Below are positions 1 to 6,473 of a DNA stretch of 8,248 nucleotides, piece by piece. Positions within the stretch are counted from its first letter, which is position 1, and each line of letters starts with the position of its first letter. Both the position numbers and the translations under genes were made by a program. The stretch covers positions 1 through 8,248 of the forward strand of contig JAPSIJ010000083.1 of NCBI GenBank assembly GCA_031178805.1. Direction: 5' to 3'. This stretch comes from Cellulomonas sp. GTDB lineage: Bacteria; Actinomycetota; Actinomycetes; Actinomycetales; Cellulomonadaceae. The notes under the pieces were generated by a model, which was not told the origin of the DNA, did not search any database, and worked only from the letters and a program-made list of their open reading frames with translations.

Positions 1-2
1 AC

Positions 3-290
3 CTGGACGCCGACCTCACGGGCCGGCACGTGCTGATCGTCGAGGACATCATCGACTCCGGCCTCACGCTGTCCTGGCTGCTGGCCAACCTGCGCAGCCG
101 CGGCCCGGCCTCGGTCGAGATCGCCACGATGCTGCGCAAGCCCGAGGCGGCGAAGGTCGAGGTCGACGTCCGCTACGTCGGCTTCGACATCCCCAACGAG
201 TTCGTCGTCGGCTACGGCCTCGACTACGCCGAGAAGTACCGCAACCTGCCGTTCGTCGGGACGCTCGCCCCGCACGTCTACTCCAGCTGA
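3..290 (+). CDS. hpt: Hypoxanthine/guanine phosphoribosyltransferase, C-terminal part (5' end outside window)
   Basis: This gene salvages hypoxanthine or guanine by joining it to the ribose-phosphate of PRPP, giving IMP or GMP in the cytosol. Only the last 95 residues are in the window; family members are about 180-185 residues, so roughly half is missing to the left. The PRPP-binding loop VEDIIDSG lies at fragment residues 13-20. By analogy with human HPRT, E14 and D15 bind ribose hydroxyls and D18 is the catalytic acid/base. The family's KP pair is at 46-47 and the C-terminal block GFDIPNEFVVGYGLDY at 60-75 supplies the purine-binding aromatic and the metal-binding aspartate (D74). The frame ends at a TGA and is followed by a GC hairpin. 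Hpt lies just before ftsH in many Gram-positive bacteria, usually after tilS. Identity is secure; the start cannot be seen. Confidence 0.96.
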   Translation: MDADLTGRHVLIVEDIIDSGLTLSWLLANLRSRGPASVEIATMLRKPEAAKVEVDVRYVGFDIPNEFVVGYGLDYAEKYRNLPFVGTLAPHVYSS

Positions 291-301
291 CCGCCGGGCC
301 G

Positions 302-328
302 CCCCCGCGCACCGGCTCCGCGCGGGGG
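302..328 (+). terminator. GC-rich hairpin after hpt, probable terminator
   Basis: A perfect 9-bp inverted repeat, CCCCCGCGC (302-310) and GCGCGGGGG (320-328), encloses a 9-nt loop, starting 11 nt after the hpt stop. No run of T follows, which is common for actinobacterial terminators. It probably ends or attenuates hpt transcription and so gives ftsH some independence. Termination is inferred from position and stem strength only. Confidence 0.6.
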
Positions 329-381
329 ACCGCCGGTCCAGCCCTGGGCGAACACGACCGGTCCGCCCCAGGTGCAGCGTG

Positions 382-387
382 TACTTT
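382..387 (+). promoter_or_regulatory. Possible -10 element of an ftsH promoter
   Basis: TACTTT fits the actinobacterial -10 pattern TAnnnT and sits in a short AT-rich patch (TGTACTTT) that stands out in this sequence. It lies downstream of the hpt hairpin and 54 nt before the ftsH ATG, which would give a leader of roughly 45-50 nt. No convincing TTGACA-like -35 is seen; the expected place is taken by the palindrome GACCGGTC (356-363). Tentative. Confidence 0.4.
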
Positions 388-409
388 CGGAGCCTCCACC
401 CCTGCGACC

Positions 410-441
410 GGAGGGACGAGGGGGCACGCCCCCGTCTGCCC
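410..441 (+). promoter_or_regulatory. Distant ftsH ribosome-binding site with intervening hairpin
   Basis: A strong Shine-Dalgarno core GGAGG is at 410-414, but it lies 27 nt from the ftsH ATG at 442, too far for normal initiation. Between them GGGGG (420-424) and CCCCC (429-433) form a stem with loop CACG. It can be extended by GAC (415-417) with GTC (434-436) around a GA bulge. Folding 415-436 would leave 5 nt between the Shine-Dalgarno core and the ATG; the short stem alone would leave 13 nt. The structure may bring the ribosome-binding site to working distance. Confidence 0.5.
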
Positions 442-2469
<2,028 letters not shown>

Positions 2470-2472
2470 GCC

Positions 2473-3051
2473 GTGCGCGAGGTGCCGCCGTACGACGCCG
2501 CGCGCGTCGAGGCCGCCGTGCGCGAGCTGCTGCTCGCGGTCGGGGAGGACCCGGACCGGGACGGTCTGCGGGACACCCCGGCCCGGGTGGCCCGGTCCTA
2601 CCGGGAGATCTTCGCGGGCCTGCGGCAGGACCCGTCGGAGGTGCTCAGCGCGACCTTCGACATCGGCCACGAGGAGATGGTCCTGGTCAAGGACATCGAG
2701 GTGTACTCGACCTGCGAGCACCACCTCGTGCCGTTCCACGGGGTCGCGCACGTCGGCTACATCCCGGGCGAGACCGGGCGCGTCACCGGCCTGAGCAAGC
2801 TGGCGCGGCTGGTCGACGTCTACGCGCGCCGGCCGCAGGTGCAGGAGCGGATGACGGGCGAGATCGCGGACGCCCTGGTCCAGGTGCTGCAGCCGCGCGG
2901 GGTGCTCGTCGTCGTCGAGTGCGAGCACCTGTGCATGTCGATGCGGGGCGTGCGCAAGCCCGGCTCCCGCACGGTGACGTCCGCGGTGCGCGGGCAGATG
3001 CGCGACGCCGCCACCCGGGCCGAGGCGATGAGCCTCGTCCTCGGGCGCTGA
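2473..3051 (+). CDS. folE: GTP cyclohydrolase I
   Basis: FolE opens the imidazole ring of GTP and rearranges it to 7,8-dihydroneopterin triphosphate plus formate, the first committed step of folate synthesis. The enzyme is a cytosolic homodecamer. The 192-residue length is normal for the type IA (zinc) family. Zinc ligands by homology with the E. coli enzyme are C81 and H84 in STCEHH (79-84) and C154 in CEHLCMSMRG (150-159). H83 corresponds to the catalytic histidine. The GLRDTPARVA block is at 31-40 and the substrate-binding RKPGSRTVTSAVRG is at 161-174. The start is GTG 2473, 3 nt after the ftsH stop. No good Shine-Dalgarno sequence precedes it, so translation is probably coupled to ftsH. 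The gene seems intact, and the retained zinc ligands argue against the zinc-independent type IB. Confidence 0.97.
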   Translation: MREVPPYDAARVEAAVRELLLAVGEDPDRDGLRDTPARVARSYREIFAGLRQDPSEVLSATFDIGHEEMVLVKDIEVYSTCEHHLVPFHGVAHVGYIPGETGRVTGLSKLARLVDVYARRPQVQERMTGEIADALVQVLQPRGVLVVVECEHLCMSMRGVRKPGSRTVTSAVRGQMRDAATRAEAMSLVLGR

Positions 3052-3079
3052 CGGTCCCGCGGGACGCCGTCCCGGACCG
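3052..3079 (+). other. Bulged inverted repeat between folE and folP
   Basis: Starting at the base after the folE stop, CGGTCC (3052-3057) pairs with GGACCG (3074-3079). Inside it GGGAC (3061-3065) pairs with GTCCC (3069-3073) around a GCC loop, leaving a 3-nt bulge on the left arm. That is 11 GC-rich pairs. An alternative DNA palindrome GTCCCGCGGGAC (3054-3065) overlaps it. As RNA it could terminate or stabilise the folE message; as DNA it could be an operator, since it abuts the folP -10. No T run follows. Confidence 0.5.
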
Positions 3080-3081
3080 CC

Positions 3082-3087
3082 TAGGCT
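3082..3087 (+). promoter_or_regulatory. Candidate -10 element for leaderless folP transcript
   Basis: TAGGCT matches the actinobacterial -10 consensus TAnnnT and ends 6 nt before the folP GTG at 3094. That spacing would put the transcription start on the start codon itself, as in leaderless actinobacterial genes. The absence of any Shine-Dalgarno sequence before folP agrees with this. No clear -35 is visible. It suggests folP and the genes after it have their own promoter in addition to readthrough from folE. Confidence 0.55.
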
Positions 3088-3093
3088 GACCCC

Positions 3094-3978
3094 GTGCGTC
3101 CCCCCTCGCCGCTGCCGGAAGCGCTGACCGCCGCAGGTCGGGCGGGCCGGGCGCTGGTCATGGGCGTGGTGAACGTGACGCCCGACTCGTTCTCCGACGG
3201 CGGGCGCTGGTTCACCCCGGACGCCGCGGTGGCGCACGGCCTGTCCCTGCTGGCCGACGGCGCCGACCTGCTGGACGTCGGCGGGGAGTCCACCCGCCCC
3301 GGCGCGGCGCGGGTGCCGGTCGGCGAGGAGCTGGACCGGGTGCTGCCCGTGGTCCGCGCGCTGGTGGCGCACGGCGCGGTCGTCTCGGTCGACACCACCC
3401 GCGCCGAGGTCGCCGCCGCGGCGGTCGCGGCCGGTGCCGTCGTGGTCAACGACGTGTCCGGCGGCCTGGCCGAGCCGGAGATCCACGAGGTCGTGGCCCG
3501 CACCGGCGTCGTCTACGTGGCGATGCACTGGCGCGGCCACGCGGACGTGATGGACAGCCTGGCCGTGTACGACGACGTCGTCGTCGACGTGCGCCGCGAG
3601 CTCGCCGCGCGGGTGGACGCCCTGCGCGCCGCCGGCGTCGCGGACCACCAGGTGGTGCTCGACCCCGGGCTGGGGTTCGCCAAGCCCGGCGCGGCCAACT
3701 GGCCGCTGCTCGCCCGGCTGCCGGAGCTCGTCGCCGACGGGTTCCCGGTGCTGGTGGGGGCGTCCCGCAAGCGGTTCCTCGGCCACCTGCTGGCCGGGCC
3801 GGACGGCACCCCCGTCCCCCCGGAGCGGCGGGACGGCGCGACGGCGGCCGTGTCGGCGCTGGCCGCGGCGGCGGGGGCGTGGTGCGTGCGGGTGCACGAG
3901 GTGCGAGGGACGGCCGACGCGGTGCGCGTGGCGGCCCGGTGGACGGCCGAGGCGCCGTCCGGGAAGGACGACCGATGA
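3094..3978 (+). CDS. folP: Dihydropteroate synthase
   Basis: FolP condenses 6-hydroxymethyl-7,8-dihydropterin pyrophosphate with p-aminobenzoate to give 7,8-dihydropteroate; it is the sulfonamide target. The 294-residue protein is a TIM barrel of usual length, with the two pterin-binding signatures in place. NVTPDSFSDGG (27-37) carries the N27 metal-binding residue and loop 1, and DVGGESTRPG (61-70) follows on loop 2. Further conserved blocks are SVDTTR (98-103), NDVSGG (119-124), MHWRGH (144-149), DPGLGFAKP (190-198), the substrate-binding GASRKRFLG (222-230) and the terminal HEVRGT (268-273). These fit the functional FolP1 type rather than the divergent actinobacterial FolP2 paralogue. The GTG start follows a leaderless-type -10 motif, and no in-frame upstream start fits better. 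The stop overlaps the next start as ATGA, implying translational coupling to folB-folK. Confidence 0.97.
   Translation: MRPPSPLPEALTAAGRAGRALVMGVVNVTPDSFSDGGRWFTPDAAVAHGLSLLADGADLLDVGGESTRPGAARVPVGEELDRVLPVVRALVAHGAVVSVDTTRAEVAAAAVAAGAVVVNDVSGGLAEPEIHEVVARTGVVYVAMHWRGHADVMDSLAVYDDVVVDVRRELAARVDALRAAGVADHQVVLDPGLGFAKPGAANWPLLARLPELVADGFPVLVGASRKRFLGHLLAGPDGTPVPPERRDGATAAVSALAAAAGAWCVRVHEVRGTADAVRVAARWTAEAPSGKDDR
3961..3968 (+). promoter_or_regulatory. Ribosome-binding site of folB-folK
   Basis: GGGAAGGA, inside the end of folP, lies 6 nt before the ATG at 3975. This is a good Shine-Dalgarno match at ideal spacing. It fixes the fusion gene's start at 3975 rather than at an upstream in-frame GTG at 3879. 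Confidence 0.8.
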
Positions 3979-5366
3979 GCGACGAGGCGGACGTGCTCGG
4001 CCCCGGGGGCCGGCGGCTGGACCGGATCCGGCTGCTGGGCGTGACGGCGACCGGGTACCACGGCGTGTTCGAGCACGAGCGGCGCACCGGGCAGGTGTTC
4101 TCCGCCGACGTGGTCGCGCACCTGGACACCCGCCGGGCGGCCGCGACCGACGACCTCGGGCACACCCTGAACTACGGCACGCTCGCCGAGCAGGTCGTGG
4201 CCGTGCTGGCGGGCGAGCCCGCCGACCTGGTGGAGACGGTCGCGGAGCGGATCGCCGCGACCGTGCTCGCGCACCCCCAGGTGCAGGCGGTGGACGTCGC
4301 GGTGCACAAGCCGCAGGCGCCGATCACCGTGCCGTTCGGCGACGTGGTGGTCGAGGTCCGGCGCGACCGGTCCTGGCTGCCCGCGGCGGAGCCCGTGGCG
4401 GCGGACGCGCCGCGGTGGCGGCCCGAGGGCGGCGCGCCCGCGGCGGCGCCCGCCGAGCCGCTCGCCCCCGCCCCCGTGGCCGCGCCCGCCGGTGCGCCGG
4501 CCGCCGGGGCGCTGCCGCTGACCGCCGTGGAGCCGCCCGCCGTGGCGGCCGCCGCGCCCGACCTGCCGCCGGGTCCCGTGCCGGGGCCGGCCACCGCCCC
4601 GGCGCCGGCCGCCCCGGAGGCCGGGGACGACCGCCCGGACGACGTCGTGGACGCCGAGCTGGTGCAGGACGCGCTCGACGCGGCCCCCGACGCCCCGGTG
4701 GACGTCGTGCTGGCCATCGGCTCGAACCTCGGCGCGGCGCAGGACACCCTGCGCGACGCCGTCGCGGACCTCGCGGCGACGCCCGGCCTGGAGGTGGTCG
4801 ACGTCTCCGCGCTGGCCCGCACCGCGCCGGTGGGCGGTCCGGAGCAGCCGGACTACCTGAACGCCGTCGTCATCGCCCGCACGACCCTGTCCCCCCGCGA
4901 CCTGCTGCGCGCCACCGCCGAGGTCGAGCGGCAGCACGGCCGCGAGCGGCTGGTGCACTGGGGACCGCGCACGCTGGACGTCGACATCATCGTCTACGGG
5001 TCGGTGTCCGCCGTGACCGACGACCTCGAGCTGCCGCACCCCCGCGCCCACGAGCGCGCGTTCGTGCTGCAGCCGTGGGCCCAGGTCCGGCCCGACGCCG
5101 TGCTGCACGGCCTCGGCGGCGGCCCCGTGGCCCAGCTCGCCGCGACGGCCCCCGACCGCGAGGGCGTGCGCTGGCTCGCCCTCGACTGGCTGACCGCGCC
5201 GGTGCCGGCCGCGCAGCCCGACCCGGGCGACGCCGCCGGGGCCGCGGACGAGCAGCGGCTGGACGCGCCGCTCGACGCCCCGCTCGACGCCCCGCTGCAC
5301 GACCCGCTCGGCCCGCTGGGCGACCCGGTCGACCCGCTCGACGCCGCCGGCCGGCGGGACCCGTGA
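3975..5366 (+). CDS. folBK: Bifunctional dihydroneopterin aldolase / hydroxymethyl-dihydropterin pyrophosphokinase (FolB-FolK fusion)
   Basis: One 463-residue frame carries two consecutive folate enzymes. FolB (about 15-130) cleaves dihydroneopterin to 6-hydroxymethyl-dihydropterin and glycolaldehyde. Its motif GYHGVFEHERRTGQVF (27-42) includes the conserved E35; Y67 in LNYGTL, E87 and K112 in VHKPQAPI match the family's active-site residues. A linker of roughly 105 residues (about 135-240), mainly Ala and Pro, follows. FolK (about 242-406) transfers pyrophosphate from ATP to that product: LAIGSNLG is at 246-253, and WGPRTLDVDIIVYG at 329-342 carries the two magnesium-binding aspartates D335 and D337; the PH...R element is at 354-361. 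The last 50 or so residues include a degenerate Leu-Asp-Ala-Pro repeat. No stop interrupts the linker. Internal start at GTG 4698 could make free FolK, but it has no Shine-Dalgarno sequence. FolB-FolK fusions are known in other bacteria. Confidence 0.94.
   Translation: MSDEADVLGPGGRRLDRIRLLGVTATGYHGVFEHERRTGQVFSADVVAHLDTRRAAATDDLGHTLNYGTLAEQVVAVLAGEPADLVETVAERIAATVLAHPQVQAVDVAVHKPQAPITVPFGDVVVEVRRDRSWLPAAEPVAADAPRWRPEGGAPAAAPAEPLAPAPVAAPAGAPAAGALPLTAVEPPAVAAAAPDLPPGPVPGPATAPAPAAPEAGDDRPDDVVDAELVQDALDAAPDAPVDVVLAIGSNLGAAQDTLRDAVADLAATPGLEVVDVSALARTAPVGGPEQPDYLNAVVIARTTLSPRDLLRATAEVERQHGRERLVHWGPRTLDVDIIVYGSVSAVTDDLELPHPRAHERAFVLQPWAQVRPDAVLHGLGGGPVAQLAATAPDREGVRWLALDWLTAPVPAAQPDPGDAAGAADEQRLDAPLDAPLDAPLHDPLGPLGDPVDPLDAAGRRDP
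5259..5348 (+). repeat. Degenerate 12-bp tandem repeat coding Leu-Asp-Ala-Pro units
   Basis: Copies of CTCGACGCCCCG run in frame at the end of folB-folK. The unit at 5259-5270 is nearly identical, those at 5271-5282 and 5283-5294 are identical, and 5295-5348 holds shorter or diverged copies of 9 or 12 bp. They encode LDAP LDAP LDAP LHDP LGP LGDP VDP LDAA (residues 429-458). All units are multiples of 3, so copy number can change without a frameshift. The tail lies beyond the kinase fold. Confidence 0.75.
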
Positions 5367-5860
5367 TGCAGCGCACCCGGGTCCGCACGCTCGTCCTGCT
5401 CGCGGTGGCCGCCGCCGCCGCGGGCTGGCTGCTGGTCCGCGTGCTCGCGAGCCAGGGCGTCACCCTGCCGCCCGTGCCCTGGGCGATGGTGGCGGTGCTG
5501 GTGCTGATCGCCGCCGTGGTGCTCGGCATGGGCTGGAGCGTCCGGCAGTACCTGCAGGGCCGGCGCCCGTCGCTCGACCCCATCCGCGCCGCCCGCACCG
5601 CGGTGCTCGCCAAGGCGTCCTGCTACACCGGGGCCCTGCTGACCGGCTGGTACGCCGCGCAGGTGCTCGACGTGCTGGGCGACCTGGCGATCGAGGCGCA
5701 GCGGGACCGGGCGCTGTCGGCCGGGCTCGCGGTGCTCGGCGCCGTGGTGCTGGCCGTGGTCGGGCTCGTGGTGGAGTGGATGTGCCGCGTGCCCCCGCCG
5801 GAGGACCCGGAGACCGCCGGCCCGCCGCCGGCGCCCGCCCCGGACGCCGCCGCGGGCTGA
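5366..5860 (+). CDS. DUF3180 family membrane protein
   Basis: This 164-residue protein has four predicted membrane helices, at about 8-27, 39-58, 78-104 and 117-137. The segment around residues 77-101 (TAVLAKASCYTGALLTGWYA) and VEWMCRVPPPED (136-147) match my memory of the actinobacterial DUF3180 family, which is typically next to folK. The acidic, proline/alanine-rich end (143-164) is probably disordered. Function is unknown. The neighbourhood hints at a link to folate synthesis or the membrane, but nothing visible indicates a catalytic site. The ATG overlaps the folB-folK stop by one base (TGATG), so it is probably translated by coupling; GTG 5363 immediately upstream is an equally possible start. 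The stop codon lies in the loop of a strong hairpin. Confidence 0.88.
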   Translation: MQRTRVRTLVLLAVAAAAAGWLLVRVLASQGVTLPPVPWAMVAVLVLIAAVVLGMGWSVRQYLQGRRPSLDPIRAARTAVLAKASCYTGALLTGWYAAQVLDVLGDLAIEAQRDRALSAGLAVLGAVVLAVVGLVVEWMCRVPPPEDPETAGPPPAPAPDAAAG

Positions 5861-5869
5861 CCCGCGGCG
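5848..5869 (+). terminator. 9-bp hairpin with the DUF3180 stop codon in its loop
   Basis: CGCCGCGGG (5848-5856) and CCCGCGGCG (5861-5869) are perfectly complementary, with the 4-nt loop CTGA containing the TGA stop. All but none of the pairs are G-C, so it should be very stable. No T run follows. It may terminate the folate transcript, or protect its 3' end, before the PH-domain genes, or only pause transcription. Confidence 0.45.
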
Positions 5870-5895
5870 CGGGCCACGGGCGGGGGGCCGACGGT

Positions 5896-5902
5896 GGAAG
5901 GA
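5896..5902 (+). promoter_or_regulatory. Ribosome-binding site of first PH-domain gene
   Basis: GGAAGGA lies 7 nt before the ATG at 5910, a good match at good spacing. It fixes that start. An ATG at 5902 runs into a stop after three codons and is not used for this frame. I see no convincing -10 in the 49-nt gap 5861-5909. Confidence 0.75.
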
Positions 5903-5909
5903 TGGCCGC

Positions 5910-6473
5910 ATGACCACGCCCGACGGTGACGCCGTCGCCCCGCCGCAGCCCGACGCCGTGCCCGCGCCCGCCACCGCCCCCGTGCGGGAGAGCGAGCCGT
6001 TCGAGCCGGCCGGGGTCGCCTGGACCCCGGTGTCGCCGCGCCTGGCCACCGCCCGGCTGGTGGTCGGGCTGATCTGGCTGGGCGTCCCGCTGCTCGGCTT
6101 CGCGCTCGCCGCCGTGCTGTCGCCGATCGTGTGGTTCTGGATCCCGGCGGGGGTGTTCGCCCTGCTCGCCCTCTGGACGGCGTGGCTCGTGCCGCGCCAG
6201 GTGCGGGCCCTGGGCTACGCGGAGCGCGCCGACGACCTGCTGCTGCGCAAGGGCATCCTGTTCCGGTCGATGGTCGTCGTGCCCTACGGCCGGATGCAGT
6301 ACGTCGACGTCTCGGCCGGCCCCCTCGCGCGCAAGCTCGGCATCGCCTCGGTGCAGCTGCACACGGCGTCGCCGGGCACCGACGCGTCCATCGACGGGCT
6401 GCCCACGGCCGAGGCGGCGCGGCTGCGCGACCAGCTCGCGTCCCGCGGCGAGGCCCGGCTGGCGGGGCTGTGA
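5910..6473 (+). CDS. Membrane protein with one bacterial PH domain (YdbS/DUF304-like)
   Basis: This 187-residue protein begins with a Pro/Ala-rich, probably disordered stretch (1-40). Two adjacent membrane helices follow at about 48-70 and 72-94, then one cytoplasmic bacterial PH (bPH2, formerly DUF304) domain at about 100-177. The domain is recognised by its characteristic run: a strand pair with LLLRKGILFRSMVVVPYGRMQ (110-130), then VDVSAGPLARKLGIASVQLHT (132-152), then a C-terminal helix. In this family the 'GxLxRxxxxVPYxRhQ...GPLxRxLGhaxhxhxT' pattern is diagnostic. Molecular function is unknown. It is arranged like the smaller member of the ydbS-ydbT pair of Bacillus, where both genes are co-transcribed. 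Its stop overlaps the next start (GTGA), so the two products are probably made together and may form a complex. Confidence 0.9.
   Translation: MTTPDGDAVAPPQPDAVPAPATAPVRESEPFEPAGVAWTPVSPRLATARLVVGLIWLGVPLLGFALAAVLSPIVWFWIPAGVFALLALWTAWLVPRQVRALGYAERADDLLLRKGILFRSMVVVPYGRMQYVDVSAGPLARKLGIASVQLHTASPGTDASIDGLPTAEAARLRDQLASRGEARLAGL

Noticed and set aside
379..441. In-frame GTG at 379 as the ftsH start, adding 21 residues.
   Set aside because: The extra codons include several rare in this genome, contain the AT-rich -10-like patch and a hairpin, and would put an untypical stretch before the first membrane helix. ATG 442 fits the family.
291..441. Heat-shock operators (CIRCE or HAIR type) before ftsH.
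   Set aside because: I looked for TTAGCACTC/GAGTGCTAA and CTTGAGT/ACTCAAG arms by eye and found none.
3513..5300. Long minus-strand frame opposite folP and folB-folK.
   Set aside because: Composition-driven shadow of the fusion gene, with no recognisable domain and no ribosome-binding site seen.
4698..5366. A separate folK gene starting at GTG 4698.
   Set aside because: The frame is open from folB without a stop and no Shine-Dalgarno sequence precedes this GTG, so a fusion is the simpler reading.
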